Positions 1-9,480 of a stretch of DNA of 64,000 nucleotides are shown here, piece after piece; the stretch's first letter is position 1; each line of letters starts with the position of its first letter. The stretch is from positions 18,358 to 82,357 of the forward strand of contig NZ_JNNO01000015.1 of NCBI RefSeq assembly GCF_000735585.1. Direction: 5' to 3'. Source of the stretch: Devosia sp. LC5 (GTDB taxonomy: Bacteria > Pseudomonadota > Alphaproteobacteria > Rhizobiales > Devosiaceae). A model generated the notes under the pieces. That model did no database searches and was not told where the DNA came from. It saw nothing but the letters and a program-made list of their open reading frames with translations. Made by a program: the position numbers and the translations under genes.

Positions 1-172
1 CATCCTGGCCAATGTGGTCACCGACCGCGACAAGCGCCGCGCCTATTACGAGCGCTTCGTCTATGCGCAGACTTTTGCGCAGATCGATCCCTGGGAAGAA
101 CGCGTCAACGGCAAGGACGCCCACGAATTCGCCGCCATGGCCGAATTCGGCATGCCGGTAGCAGCGGAGTAA
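1..172 (+). CDS. nirB: Nitrite reductase large subunit NirB, C-terminal fragment
   Basis: The window opens inside a coding frame (first full codon at 2) that runs 56 codons to TAA at 170-172. The tail reads ILANVVTDRDKRRAYYERF and ends GMPVAAE, resembling the end of the siroheme-containing large subunit of assimilatory NADH-nitrite reductase, which reduces nitrite to ammonium in the cytoplasm. The identification rests mainly on context, because nirD begins 5 bases downstream, followed by nasA and cysG, the usual nitrate assimilation order. No cofactor-binding motif falls inside this fragment, so the call depends on tail similarity and synteny. Confidence 0.8.
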   Translation, partial: ILANVVTDRDKRRAYYERFVYAQTFAQIDPWEERVNGKDAHEFAAMAEFGMPVAAE

Positions 173-177
173 TCGAT

Positions 178-510
178 ATGACCGACTGGATTGAAATCGG
201 CGATATCAACGCCATCCCCCGCCGCGGCGCTCGCTGTGTCAACACGCCAAGCGGCAAGATCGCGGTGTTCCGCACCCAGGAAGACCAGGTCTTCGCTATC
301 GAAAACCGTTGCCCTCATAAGCACGGTCCGTTGAGCGAAGGCATTGTCCACGGCGCCTCGGTCACCTGCCCCCTGCACAATTGGGTCTTCGACCTCGCCA
401 CTGGCCAGGCCCAGGGCGCCGATGAAGGCTCGGTGCGCACCTATCCCATCGACGTCATCGACGGCCGCATCTTCATGGCCGCCGAAGCTGCCTTGGTGGC
501 GGCGGAGTAG
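178..510 (+). CDS. nirD: Nitrite reductase small subunit NirD (Rieske type)
   Basis: This 110-residue protein is the small subunit of assimilatory NADH-nitrite reductase and partners NirB. Unlike some NirD proteins, it keeps a full Rieske [2Fe-2S] ligand set: Cys45-x-His47 in CPHKHG and Cys64-x2-His67 in CPLHNW. Its length is typical of the family. The ATG lies 5 bases after the nirB stop, and the next gene nasA starts 7 bases after this stop, so the genes are probably one operon. The protein is cytoplasmic, with no signal peptide. The NirD family assignment is firm. Whether the cluster is occupied in vivo is inferred only from the ligands. Confidence 0.94.
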   Translation: MTDWIEIGDINAIPRRGARCVNTPSGKIAVFRTQEDQVFAIENRCPHKHGPLSEGIVHGASVTCPLHNWVFDLATGQAQGADEGSVRTYPIDVIDGRIFMAAEAALVAAE

Positions 511-517
511 GGCAGGG

Positions 518-3142
518 ATGACCACTACCCGCACCACCTGCCCCTATTGCGGCGTCGGCTGCGGTGTGCTGGCCACCCCGCAGTCCGACGGTTCTGTCAC
601 CATTGCCGGCGACCCCGACCATCCGGCCAATTTCGGCCGCCTCTGCTCCAAGGGCTCGGCGCTGGGCGAAACCCTCTCGCTCGACGGCCGCCTGCTGCAC
701 CCCGAAATCAACGGCGCCCGCGCTACTTGGGATCAGGCGCTGGATCTCGTCGCCACCACATTCCAGGCCACCATCGCAGAACACGGCCCCAATTCCGTCG
801 CCATCTATGGCTCGGGCCAGCTCCTCACCGAGGATTATTACGTCGCCAACAAGCTGATGAAAGGCTTCATCGGCTCAGCCAATATCGACACCAATTCGCG
901 CCTCTGCATGGCCTCCTCCGTCGCCGGCCACAAGCGCGCCTTCGGCTCCGATACCGTCCCCGGCAATTACGAAGATCTCGAACTGGCCGACCTCATCGTG
1001 CTGGTTGGCAGCAATCTGGGCTGGTGCCACCCAGTACTCTACCAGCGCATCGTCGCCGCCAAGGCCGCTCGCCCCGATATGCGTGTCGTGTTGATCGACC
1101 CTCGCCGCACCGTCACCGCCGACATTGCTGACCTGCACCTGCCCGTCCAATCGGATGGCGATAGTGCGCTGTTCGTTGGCCTATTGGCCCATCTCGCCCG
1201 CAACGGCATCACGGCGCCCGATTTCGTGGCCGATCACACCTCCGGCGCCGAAGCCGCGCTGCTGGTGGCCGAGGATTGGCCCATCGCCCGCGTCGCTGCC
1301 GCCACGGGCCTGTCCGAACACGCTGTCACCCTGTTCTACGACTGGTTTGCCCGCACCGAGAAAGCCGTCACCGTCTATTCCCAGGGCGTCAATCAATCGG
1401 CCTCGGGCAGTGACAAGGTCAATGCCATCATCAATTGCCACCTGCTGACCGGCCGCATCGGCCGGCCGGGCATGGGCCCGTTCTCGGTTACCGGCCAACC
1501 CAATGCCATGGGCGGCCGCGAAGTCGGCGGGCTGGCCAATATGCTCGCCGCCCATATGGATTTCACCCCCGAGGCGATCGAACGGGTAGGGCGCTTCTGG
1601 GGCAGCGACAATGTCGCCCAAAGCCCCGGCCTCAAGGCCGTCGATCTCTTCGCCGCCATGGCGCGCGGCGAGATCAAGGCCGTCTGGATCATGGCGACCA
1701 ACCCGGTCGATTCCATGCCCGAGGCCGATGCCGTCTGCGCTGCGCTGGCCGCCTGCCCCTTTGTCGTTGTCTCCGATATGTCCGCCCGCACCGATACCGG
1801 TGTGATTGCCCATGTCCGCCTGCCCGCTGCGGGCTGGGGCGAAAAGAACGGCACTGTCACCAATTCGGAACGGCGCATCTCGCGCCAGCGACCTTTCCTC
1901 GCGCTGCCTGGCGAGGCCCGCCCCGATTGGTGGATCGTCAGCCAGGTCGCCCAGCGCATGGGTTTTGGCGCGGCCTTCGCCTACAAGAACCCTGCCGAAA
2001 TCTTCGCCGAACACACCGCCCTCTCGGCCTTCGAAAACGACGGCGCCCGCGACTTCGATCTCACCGGCCTGCTCGGCGCCGATTATGACAGCCTCGCTCC
2101 AACCCAATGGCCCATCCGCAACAAGCCCAGCGCCCGCATGTTCGGCACCGGCGCCTTCTATACGCCCGACGGCAAAGCCCGTTTCGTGCCCGTGCTGCCG
2201 CCCCCGCCCTTCGCCCCGGCGCCGGGCAGCTTCATCCTCAATACCGGCCGCGTGCGCGATCATTGGCATACCATGACCCGCACCGGTAAAGCCGCACGCC
2301 TCTCCGCGCATTATGCCGAGCCCTTCGTTGAAATCCATCCCCAGGACGCCGAGGCGCTGAACATCCGCCGTGCCACCCTGGTCCGGCTCAGCAATACTCA
2401 TGGCACGGCCGTCGTCCGCGCCCTGGTCACCGATAGGCAGCGGCGCGGCCATGTCTTCGTGCCCATGCATTGGACCGATCAATTCGCCTCCCATGGCCGC
2501 ATCGATGCTCTGGTCACCGCCAAGGTCGATCCGGTCTCCGCCCAGCCCGCTCTCAAAATGGCACTCGTCCACGCCGAGCCCGTCGCCGTGCGCCTCTATG
2601 GCTTTTTCGTCGCCACCCAGCGCCCCGCGCTCGACAGCGCGGACTATTGGGCCATAGCCGAAGCCCCTGGCGGCATGCGGGGCGAGCTGGCCTGGTTCGA
2701 GGAACCGGCCGACTGGGAAGCCTGGCTCCGCATCGCTTTCGGCCTGCCGGAAACTATCCGCGTGCTCTCCGCGCTCGACACCCGCTCGGGCCGTCGCAGC
2801 TTTGCTGTCATGGATGCCGGCAAGCTGATCGCCGCGCTCTATACCGCGCCCGATCCGGTCCTCGTCTCCCGCCAATGGGCCGTGGGCCTGCTCACCGCGG
2901 ACAAGCTGGATGGTTCTGCCGTCCTCGCCGGCCGCCCCGGCGCCGATATGCCAGACAGCGGCGCCATCGTCTGCTCATGCTTTTCCGTGGGTATCAACAC
3001 CATCGTCGCCGCCGTTACGGGGCAGGGCTGCACCACGGTGGAAGCCGTCGGCGCCTGCACCAGGGCCGGCACCAATTGCGGTTCCTGCCGCGCCGAAATC
3101 AGGGGGATCATCGATGCACATCGTCTCGCCGCCGCCGAGTAA
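518..3142 (+). CDS. nasA: Assimilatory nitrate reductase catalytic subunit
   Basis: An 874-residue molybdopterin oxidoreductase that reduces nitrate to nitrite in the cytoplasm. The ATG at 518 is chosen because it gives MTTTRTTCPYCGVGCGV, the normal NasA start; longer readings run into nirD. The N-terminal [4Fe-4S] ligands are Cys8, Cys11, Cys15 and Cys43. The central region carries the bis-MGD-binding fold, with GRIGRPGMGPFSVTGQPNA as a family block. The last ~70 residues form a BFD-like [2Fe-2S] domain with CSC and NCGSC motifs, as in NasA proteins that receive electrons directly. It lies between nirD and cysG. Regulation by NtrC or nitrate sensing is likely, but the promoter lies upstream of the window. 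Confidence 0.95.
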   Translation: MTTTRTTCPYCGVGCGVLATPQSDGSVTIAGDPDHPANFGRLCSKGSALGETLSLDGRLLHPEINGARATWDQALDLVATTFQATIAEHGPNSVAIYGSGQLLTEDYYVANKLMKGFIGSANIDTNSRLCMASSVAGHKRAFGSDTVPGNYEDLELADLIVLVGSNLGWCHPVLYQRIVAAKAARPDMRVVLIDPRRTVTADIADLHLPVQSDGDSALFVGLLAHLARNGITAPDFVADHTSGAEAALLVAEDWPIARVAAATGLSEHAVTLFYDWFARTEKAVTVYSQGVNQSASGSDKVNAIINCHLLTGRIGRPGMGPFSVTGQPNAMGGREVGGLANMLAAHMDFTPEAIERVGRFWGSDNVAQSPGLKAVDLFAAMARGEIKAVWIMATNPVDSMPEADAVCAALAACPFVVVSDMSARTDTGVIAHVRLPAAGWGEKNGTVTNSERRISRQRPFLALPGEARPDWWIVSQVAQRMGFGAAFAYKNPAEIFAEHTALSAFENDGARDFDLTGLLGADYDSLAPTQWPIRNKPSARMFGTGAFYTPDGKARFVPVLPPPPFAPAPGSFILNTGRVRDHWHTMTRTGKAARLSAHYAEPFVEIHPQDAEALNIRRATLVRLSNTHGTAVVRALVTDRQRRGHVFVPMHWTDQFASHGRIDALVTAKVDPVSAQPALKMALVHAEPVAVRLYGFFVATQRPALDSADYWAIAEAPGGMRGELAWFEEPADWEAWLRIAFGLPETIRVLSALDTRSGRRSFAVMDAGKLIAALYTAPDPVLVSRQWAVGLLTADKLDGSAVLAGRPGADMPDSGAIVCSCFSVGINTIVAAVTGQGCTTVEAVGACTRAGTNCGSCRAEIRGIIDAHRLAAAE

Positions 3143-4619
3143 GTCGCGCCCCGACCGCATGGCCCCGCTCGCCGTGCTGCCGGTGTTTTTCAGCCTTGAA
3201 GGCAAGCGGGTGATCGCCATTGGCGGCTCCGAGCCCGCCACCTGGAAGATCGAATTGCTGGCTGCCGCCGGTGCCCATGTGCAGGTGCTGGCACCGATCG
3301 ACGAATGGTGCGACGAGTTGATCATATTGGCCGAAACCGGCGCCTCGGCGGGCACGATCAGCCTGGTCGATTGCTATTGGGCGCCTTCCGATCTCTCCGG
3401 CGCGGCGCTGGCCGTAGCCGATATCGAAGATGACGCGGAAGCGCTCGCCTTCACCGAAGCCGCCCGCGACGCCAGCGTGCCCTATAATGTCATCGACCGG
3501 CCCGAATATTGCCAGTTCCAGTTCGGCTCCATCGTCAATCGCTCGCCCGTCGTGGTCAGCATTTCAACGGCCGGCGCGGCCCCCATTCTGGGCCAGGCCG
3601 TGCGCCGCCGCATCGAGACATTGCTGCCGCAAACGCTCACAGCCTGGGCGAGACTGGCGCAGGACATTCGCGGCAAGGTCATGGCTGCGCTCGAACCCGG
3701 CCCGCAGCGCCGCGCGTTCTGGGAGCGCCTGGCCGACCGCGCCTTTGGTGATGCTGCGCCCACGCAAATGGATAGCGATATCGCCGCGATCAGCGCCGCC
3801 CCTGCCACCGGTCGTGTCACCCTGGTCGGCGCGGGCCCAGGCGATGCGGACCTTCTCACCATCAAGGCCGTTCGTGCCCTGCAATCCGCCGATGTCATCC
3901 TGTTCGATGATCTGGTCTCGGCCGAAGTCCTCGAACTGGCCCGCCGCGAGGCCAAGCGCATGCTGGTCGGCAAGCGCGCCGCCCGCACCAGCTGCCGCCA
4001 GGAAGACATCAATGCCATGATGCTGACCCTGGCCCGCCAGGGCAAACATGTGGTCCGGCTAAAGTCCGGCGATCCAATGATTTTCGGCCGTGCCGGCGAA
4101 GAAATCGAGATGCTCGAACGCCACGGCATCGCTGTTTCCGTGGTCCCCGGTGTCACCGCCGCTCTGGCGCTCGCCAGCCGCCTCGGCGTCTCGCTGACCC
4201 ATCGTGATCACGCCCAATCCGTCCGCTTCGTCACCGGCCATTCGCGCCAGGGCGTGCTGCCCGACACCCTCAATTGGCAGGCCCTGTCCGACCCCGCCAC
4301 CACCAGCGTCTATTACATGTCCCGCCGCACCCTGCCGGCCATCGTGGCGCAATTGCAGGGGCAGGGCATGTCCATGGCGACCCCCGCCATCATCGCCGGC
4401 AATGTCGGCCGCGCTGACGAGCAAATCTGGCGCGGCACAATCGGCCAAGCCGTTGCCGCCGTGAGCGATTTCCCGCTCAGCGCCCCGACCATTTTCGCCG
4501 TCGGCGACGCGCTACACCGCGCGGCGCTTGGAGCTGTTGCGGGCAACGACCCGCGGGGTGACGACGAAATGCTCGGCTTCCGCCCGCCCGCGAATGCGCT
4601 CGATTACCAGGCGGGCTGA
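3114..4619 (+). CDS. cysG: Siroheme synthase CysG (dehydrogenase/ferrochelatase plus methyltransferase)
   Basis: A 501-residue fusion that makes siroheme, the NirB cofactor, from uroporphyrinogen III. Residues ~15-210 form the NAD-dependent precorrin-2 dehydrogenase/ferrochelatase half (FFSLEGKRVIAIGG). Residues ~225-470 form the SAM uroporphyrinogen methyltransferase, with VTLVGAGPGDADLLTIKA and VVPGVTAALALAS. The ATG at 3114 is preceded by AGGGGG seven bases upstream and overlaps the end of nasA by 29 bases, which suggests translational coupling. A later Met at 3159 lacks a ribosome binding site. The final ~30 residues (after DALHRAALG) are unlike the family and are read from DNA antisense to the end of the convergent LacI gene, so this is a C-terminal extension over a 108-base overlap. 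Confidence 0.92.
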   Translation: MHIVSPPPSKSRPDRMAPLAVLPVFFSLEGKRVIAIGGSEPATWKIELLAAAGAHVQVLAPIDEWCDELIILAETGASAGTISLVDCYWAPSDLSGAALAVADIEDDAEALAFTEAARDASVPYNVIDRPEYCQFQFGSIVNRSPVVVSISTAGAAPILGQAVRRRIETLLPQTLTAWARLAQDIRGKVMAALEPGPQRRAFWERLADRAFGDAAPTQMDSDIAAISAAPATGRVTLVGAGPGDADLLTIKAVRALQSADVILFDDLVSAEVLELARREAKRMLVGKRAARTSCRQEDINAMMLTLARQGKHVVRLKSGDPMIFGRAGEEIEMLERHGIAVSVVPGVTAALALASRLGVSLTHRDHAQSVRFVTGHSRQGVLPDTLNWQALSDPATTSVYYMSRRTLPAIVAQLQGQGMSMATPAIIAGNVGRADEQIWRGTIGQAVAAVSDFPLSAPTIFAVGDALHRAALGAVAGNDPRGDDEMLGFRPPANALDYQAG

Positions 4620-5543
4620 CTGCAGCCCCAGCAATTCCCCGGACTGATCCACGCTGGTCAGCCCGTTCTGCGCGAAGTCGCAATACATCGTATTGTCATA
4701 GCCCACGATCGCCAGGTCCTGGGGAATGCGCAGGCCCAGTTCGGTCGCCACGCTGATGACTTCAAGCGCGATGAAATCGGTCCAGCAGAATAGCGCATCG
4801 GGCTTGCTCGGTCCCTCCAGCAGCCGCCGCGCCGCGATCTGCACTTCGCGCAGCGTCTGCGGCGCGCGGATGATGTTGATATTCTCCCCCAATCCGTTCT
4901 CGATCATTTCGCGGCGATAGCCCAGCTCCCGTTCGGACAGAATGGTCGAGGTGGTGGACGCCAGACTCAGCATGGCGATGTTGCGAAAACCATTGGCCAG
5001 CAAGTGCTTGACCACGAGGCGCGCGCCCAACTGATCGTCATTGTTGACCGTATCGAACAATTGGCTGGTCTCGGCATGGTGCCCGATCGTCACCAGAGGC
5101 TTTTGCTTGGCGATAATGCCCAGCCGATCCATATATTCGGTGGTGCCGATCATGATGATGCCGTCCATCTGCCGGTCGATCATCGCCTCGACCAGCGCCT
5201 CCTCCGCTGGTCCCTGCGAATGGCTGGTCCCCATCATCAGCTGATATTGCGTGCGCTCCAGTGCCGAATTCACCCCGGCCAGAATGTCGGCAAAGAACGG
5301 ATTGCGGATATCGGGCAGCACCAGGCCCAGCGTATAGGTCTGCCCCCGCATGCCGCGCGCTGAGGCCAGCGGCCGGTAGTTCAGCTTGTTCATCGAGGCG
5401 CGCACCTTGTTGCGCAGCGACTCGCTGACCCCATAGGCCTCCCGCAATACCTTGGAAACGGCCGCGACCGAGACGCCGGCATCTTCGGCCACCTCCCGGA
5501 TTGTCACGCGGTCATTCTTCTTTCCCGGTTTTGCTTCAGCCAT
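4512..5543 (-). CDS. LacI-family transcriptional regulator
   Basis: A 343-residue LacI/GalR regulator. The N-terminal helix-turn-helix is at ~13-35 (VTIREVAEDAGVSVAAVSK), followed by the hinge (YRPLASARGM) and a periplasmic-binding-protein-like sensor domain (LGLVLPDIRNPFFADILAGV). It is divergent from the alpha-L-rhamnosidase gene with a 146-base gap, so it probably controls that gene and the sugar ABC transporter behind it. The effector is unknown; L-rhamnose or a rhamnoside is a guess from context. The 3' end overlaps the 3' end of convergent cysG by 108 bases. The C-terminus (VVARNSSKRRAV) is of normal length for the family. Confidence 0.9.
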   Translation of the reverse strand: MAEAKPGKKNDRVTIREVAEDAGVSVAAVSKVLREAYGVSESLRNKVRASMNKLNYRPLASARGMRGQTYTLGLVLPDIRNPFFADILAGVNSALERTQYQLMMGTSHSQGPAEEALVEAMIDRQMDGIIMIGTTEYMDRLGIIAKQKPLVTIGHHAETSQLFDTVNNDDQLGARLVVKHLLANGFRNIAMLSLASTTSTILSERELGYRREMIENGLGENINIIRAPQTLREVQIAARRLLEGPSKPDALFCWTDFIALEVISVATELGLRIPQDLAIVGYDNTMYCDFAQNGLTSVDQSGELLGLQSARLVIERIRGRAEAEHFVVTPRVVARNSSKRRAV

Positions 5544-5689
5544 TCAAACGCCTTTCAGCCCTTCAAAATCGGGCATTTCACCTTGTGTCATTATTCGGTG
5601 CGAACGCCTATTGCCAAACAAATGAAAATGTAGAACGCTATACGTAGAACAGTACACACTCGGAAACTACCGAGCCAGAGGAGAATGCC

Positions 5690-8062
5690 ATGCACGATAT
5701 CCGGGACAAGCACGCGCCGATGCAGGCACATGCAAACTGGATCGCGCAGATGGTCCATCCCCTGTCCGACCAGGGCGTGGAGACGCCTGCTTCCTTCGTC
5801 AGCAAGGATTTCGAGCTGTCCGCCATAACGGGCGACGAGACGTTGCGCATCAGCGCGCTGGGCCTTTACCGCTGCTTCATCAATGGCAAGCGCGTCGGCA
5901 ATGATCTGCTGACCCCGGGCTGGACCAGCTACGACGCCCGCCTGAGCTATCAGAACTATGCCGTGGCCGACCTGCTCGTGCCCGGCCGCAACCACATCGA
6001 AATCTGGCTGGCCGATGGCTGGCTGCGCTCGCAGATGATGTGGGGCGAACACCCCATCTTCAATACCTGGGGCGACAAGATCGCCGCCATTGCCGAGCTG
6101 CGGAGTGGTGCCGCTACTCCATTGCTCGTCACAGATACCAGCTGGCAGAGCGGCGAATTGCCGATCCGCAAGTCCGGCATCTATTTCGGCGAAGTCTTCG
6201 ACGCCCGCATTGCGACAAAAGTATCCGCCGGCACCGAGGCATTGCCTTTCGACCCCGCCATTCTCATCCCGCACGAAACCATTCCGGTACGCGAACTCGC
6301 TCCGCTGGCCGTGGTCAAATCCTGGGCCGATGCCGAAGGCCGCAATGTCTACGATTTCGGCCAGAACATGGGCGGCTATGTCGCCTTCACGGTGACCGGT
6401 GAGGCCGGCGCCACGGTCAGCGTCGAACATGCCGAAGTGCTCGATCAGGATGGCGACTTCTACAACGGCAATTACCGCACCGCCGCCGCGCGCATCGACT
6501 ATACCCTCTCCGGCACGGACGAAGAACACTACCGCCCCCATTTCACCTTCCAGGGCTTCCGCTATGCCCGGGTCACCATTGCCGGCAATGCCCGTATCAC
6601 CGCCATCGAAGCCGTGCCGATTAGCTCCGTCACCGAGGCCAAGGCCAGTTTCACCTCCGGTAATCCCCTGGTCGATCGGCTGGTGCTCAACACGCTGTGG
6701 AGCCAGCGCGCCAATTTCATCGAAGTGCCTACCGATTGCCCGCAGCGTGACGAGCGCCTGGGCTGGACCGGCGACGCGCAGGTCTTTGCCGGCACCGCCT
6801 GCTATCTCGGCGATAGCCACGGCTTCCTGACCAAGTGGATCCGCGACGTCATCGTCGACCAGCGCCCCGATGGCGCTGTGCCGCACGTTGTGCCGGATCC
6901 GACCCGGCAGCAGCCCGAACACTATCCCGGTTTCTTCGGCAGCACCGGCTGGGGCGATGCCATCGCCATCGTGCCCTGGCAGCTCTACCTGCATTATGGC
7001 GACGCCAATATCCTGCGCGAAGCGCTGCCCGCCATGACCAAATGGGTCGATTTCGTCTGGTCGATCAGCGATGGCCCCATCGTCAATCCGCCCCGTTTCT
7101 GGGGCGGGCGCGGCTTCTCCTTTGGTGACTGGCTGCAGCCCAAGGGCCCCTCGGCCAAGCCGCTGCCCACCATTGGCGACGATGCCGCGGCGACTATTTA
7201 TCTATTCATCACCAGCACCCTGGTCGGCCGCATCGCCAATATTACCGGCGACGCCGCTTTGGCTGCCCGCATGGAAAAAATGGCCGCCGAGGTGAAAGCC
7301 GCCTTTGCCCGTGAATTCATCACCGCCTCGGGCCGCCTCTGCTACGACGACCAGACCTCCTATGCCCTGGCCTTCCTGCACGACCTCATCCCGCAAGAAC
7401 ATATCGAAGCGGCCAAGCGCTATTTCAAAGCGACCATTGCCCGCGCCGAAGGCCGCATCGGCACCGGCTTTATCGGCACCCCGGCTTTGCTGCCGGCGCT
7501 GGTCAAGATCGGTGAGCCTGGCCTTGCCGCCTCGGTGTTCCTGCAGGAAGAAGTGCCCGGCTGGCTCTACCAGGTCAAAAAAGGCGCCACCACCATCTGG
7601 GAACGCTGGGACGCCATCCAGGCCGATGGCTCGATCTACAATCCGCAGATGAATTCCTACAATCATTACGCCTATGGCGCCGTCTGCCAATGGCTGTTCG
7701 AAGGCGTCGCCGGCTTCCAGCCCGATGCCAGCGATCCCGGCTTTGCCACCGTGATCTTTGCGCCCACCATCATTGCCGGACTTTCGCCCGTCGCGGCCAG
7801 CCATGACAGCGCCAATGGCACCATCCGTGCCGGCTGGACCCTGGATGGCAATCAGGTCCGCTACGACATCGAAGTGCCGGCAGGTGCCCGCGGCGTGCTG
7901 CGGCTACCGGCTGAATATCGTGACGTAATCGTCGATGGCCAGCCCCACCAAAGCGGCGCAGACCGCGAACTGGCGGCAGGTCCCCACCACGTCACCTTCA
8001 CCTACGAAGCGCCCGAGCATCAGGCCTTCGCCAAATCCAGAGTCAATGCGCGCACGCCATAG
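5690..8062 (+). CDS. Alpha-L-rhamnosidase, GH78
   Basis: A 790-residue glycoside hydrolase that removes terminal alpha-L-rhamnose. An N-terminal beta-sandwich (residues ~40-310) precedes an (alpha/alpha)6 barrel carrying the GH78 signature DCPQRDERLGWTGDAQ at ~349-364. A second acidic block, TTIWERWDAI near residue 640, is in the position of the usual catalytic glutamate. No signal peptide is visible, so it should act in the cytoplasm on imported oligosaccharides or glycosides. The ATG follows AGAGGAG by 5 bases. The transporter genes start 55 bases downstream and the LacI regulator is divergent. The upstream gap contains GTAGAAC twice with a 14-base period (5630-5636 and 5644-5650), a weak operator candidate. 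Confidence 0.92.
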   Translation: MHDIRDKHAPMQAHANWIAQMVHPLSDQGVETPASFVSKDFELSAITGDETLRISALGLYRCFINGKRVGNDLLTPGWTSYDARLSYQNYAVADLLVPGRNHIEIWLADGWLRSQMMWGEHPIFNTWGDKIAAIAELRSGAATPLLVTDTSWQSGELPIRKSGIYFGEVFDARIATKVSAGTEALPFDPAILIPHETIPVRELAPLAVVKSWADAEGRNVYDFGQNMGGYVAFTVTGEAGATVSVEHAEVLDQDGDFYNGNYRTAAARIDYTLSGTDEEHYRPHFTFQGFRYARVTIAGNARITAIEAVPISSVTEAKASFTSGNPLVDRLVLNTLWSQRANFIEVPTDCPQRDERLGWTGDAQVFAGTACYLGDSHGFLTKWIRDVIVDQRPDGAVPHVVPDPTRQQPEHYPGFFGSTGWGDAIAIVPWQLYLHYGDANILREALPAMTKWVDFVWSISDGPIVNPPRFWGGRGFSFGDWLQPKGPSAKPLPTIGDDAAATIYLFITSTLVGRIANITGDAALAARMEKMAAEVKAAFAREFITASGRLCYDDQTSYALAFLHDLIPQEHIEAAKRYFKATIARAEGRIGTGFIGTPALLPALVKIGEPGLAASVFLQEEVPGWLYQVKKGATTIWERWDAIQADGSIYNPQMNSYNHYAYGAVCQWLFEGVAGFQPDASDPGFATVIFAPTIIAGLSPVAASHDSANGTIRAGWTLDGNQVRYDIEVPAGARGVLRLPAEYRDVIVDGQPHQSGADRELAAGPHHVTFTYEAPEHQAFAKSRVNARTP

Positions 8063-8117
8063 GCGGCGCGGAGGAGAATTCTGCCCGCTTCGGGCCAGAT
8101 AAACATGGGAGGAAACT

Positions 8118-9413
8118 ATGTTGAACAAGACCACCAGAATGCTGACCGGCCTGGCCGCCAGCCTCTTGACTGTCACGGCCCTGTCGGGCGCCGCCTTCGC
8201 CCAGAGCGTCAATCTCACCTATCTGATCCCCAGCGGACCCGAAAACCAGGTCATCGCTGACGAAGTGGTCAAGGCCTTCGAGGCCGCCAATCCCGATATC
8301 AATGTCGATATCGAGACCCGCCCCGGCGGCTCGGAAGGCGATAACCTGATCAAGACCCGGCTGGCCACCGGCGCCATGGCTGACGTCTTTCTCTACAATT
8401 CCGGCTCGCTGTTCCAGGCGATCAACCCGCAGCAATTCCTGGTCGATCTCACCAACGAACCCTGGCAGGCCGATGTGCAGGCCAGCTTCAAGCCGGTTGT
8501 GACCGCGCCCGACGGCACTATTCGTGGCGCCCCGGCGCGCGCCGCCATGGCCGGCGGCATCTATTACAACAAGAAGATCTACGAAGAGCTGGGGCTGTCC
8601 GTCCCCAAGACCTGGGCCGAATTCATGGCCAATAACGAAAAGATCAAGGCTGCCGGCAAGGTCGCCGTGATCCAGACCTATGGCGACACCTGGACCAGCC
8701 AGTTGTTTGTGCTGGCCGACTTTTTCAACGTCCAGGCCAAGGACCCGCAATTTGCCAGCCGCTACACGGCCAACGAAGCCAAGTTCGCCACCGATCCGGC
8801 GGCCCTGCGCGGTTTTGAAAAGCTGCAGGAAACCCATGATGCCGGCTTCTTCAACGAAGATTTCGGCGCCGCCAAATATGATGACGGCATCCGCATGATC
8901 GCCATGGGCGAGGGCGCGCATTACCCCATGCTGACCTTCGCCACCACGGCAATCGCCCAGGCCTATCCCGACAATATCGGGGATGTCGGCTTCTTCGCCC
9001 AGCCCGGCGACGAAGCTGACCTCAATGGCCTGACGGTCTGGATGCCCGATGGCGTCTATATCGCCCAGACCACGCCCAATCTGGATGCGGCCAAGAAGTT
9101 CGTTGCCTTCATCGCCAGCGTTCCGGGCTGTGAGGCCCAGACCCGCGCCGGCGGCGCCTCCGGACCCTATCTGATCAATGGCTGCACCCTGCCGGCCGAC
9201 GTTCCGCCGGCCGTGACCGACATGCTGCCCTACTTCGCCGAAGGCGGCCAGAACGCCCCGGCGCTGGAATTCCTCTCGCCCATCAAGGGCCCGGCGCTCG
9301 AACAGATCACCGTGGAAGTCGGCTCGGGCTTCCGTCCCGCCGCCGATGGCGCCGCGCTCTATGATGAAGATGTTCGCAAGCAAGCTCAGCAGCTTGGCCT
9401 GCCTGGCTGGTAA
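8118..9413 (+). CDS. Sugar ABC transporter substrate-binding protein (CUT1)
   Basis: A 431-residue periplasmic solute-binding protein of the extracellular solute-binding family 1. A Sec signal peptide (residues ~1-29, ending SGAAFA before QS) precedes a two-lobed domain beginning VNLTYLIPSGPENQVIADEV. It captures a sugar and delivers it to the permeases encoded directly downstream. Placement after an intracellular alpha-L-rhamnosidase suggests a rhamnose-containing oligosaccharide or glycoside as ligand; this is inference. The start is preceded by GGGAGG. An 11-bp hairpin lies between this gene and the first permease gene. Confidence 0.93.
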   Translation: MLNKTTRMLTGLAASLLTVTALSGAAFAQSVNLTYLIPSGPENQVIADEVVKAFEAANPDINVDIETRPGGSEGDNLIKTRLATGAMADVFLYNSGSLFQAINPQQFLVDLTNEPWQADVQASFKPVVTAPDGTIRGAPARAAMAGGIYYNKKIYEELGLSVPKTWAEFMANNEKIKAAGKVAVIQTYGDTWTSQLFVLADFFNVQAKDPQFASRYTANEAKFATDPAALRGFEKLQETHDAGFFNEDFGAAKYDDGIRMIAMGEGAHYPMLTFATTAIAQAYPDNIGDVGFFAQPGDEADLNGLTVWMPDGVYIAQTTPNLDAAKKFVAFIASVPGCEAQTRAGGASGPYLINGCTLPADVPPAVTDMLPYFAEGGQNAPALEFLSPIKGPALEQITVEVGSGFRPAADGAALYDEDVRKQAQQLGLPGW

Positions 9414-9427
9414 GCGCTTGTGATCGG

Positions 9428-9457
9428 GCGGCCCGGAGTTTCTGCGCTCCGGGCCGC
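9428..9457 (+). other. Intercistronic hairpin between binding-protein and permease genes
   Basis: GCGGCCCGGAG (9428-9438) and CTCCGGGCCGC (9447-9457) form a perfect 11-bp stem with an 8-base loop. No T-run follows, so it is not a standard intrinsic terminator. Hairpins at this place in ABC operons commonly protect the upstream transcript from 3' exonucleases, so that the binding protein is made in excess over the permeases. That role is inferred from position. Confidence 0.65.
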
Positions 9458-9480
9458 GCTCTGTTCGAGGAGGAACAGTG

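Noticed and set aside
1181..2875. Long minus-strand open frame (564 codons) opposite nasA
   Set aside because: It lies wholly antisense to a clear molybdoenzyme gene; its Gly/Ala/His-rich product has no recognisable domain and reflects GC-rich codon use.
5630..5650. GTAGAAC direct repeat as a LacI operator
   Set aside because: LacI-type operators are palindromes; this is a short direct repeat and could be chance, so it is only mentioned with the gene.
5591..6994. Minus-strand open frame (467 codons) opposite the rhamnosidase
   Set aside because: Antisense shadow of a GH78 gene with no motifs and no separate promoter or ribosome binding site.
8043..9383. Minus-strand open frame (446 codons) opposite the binding-protein gene
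   Set aside because: Antisense shadow of a gene with signal peptide and family motifs.
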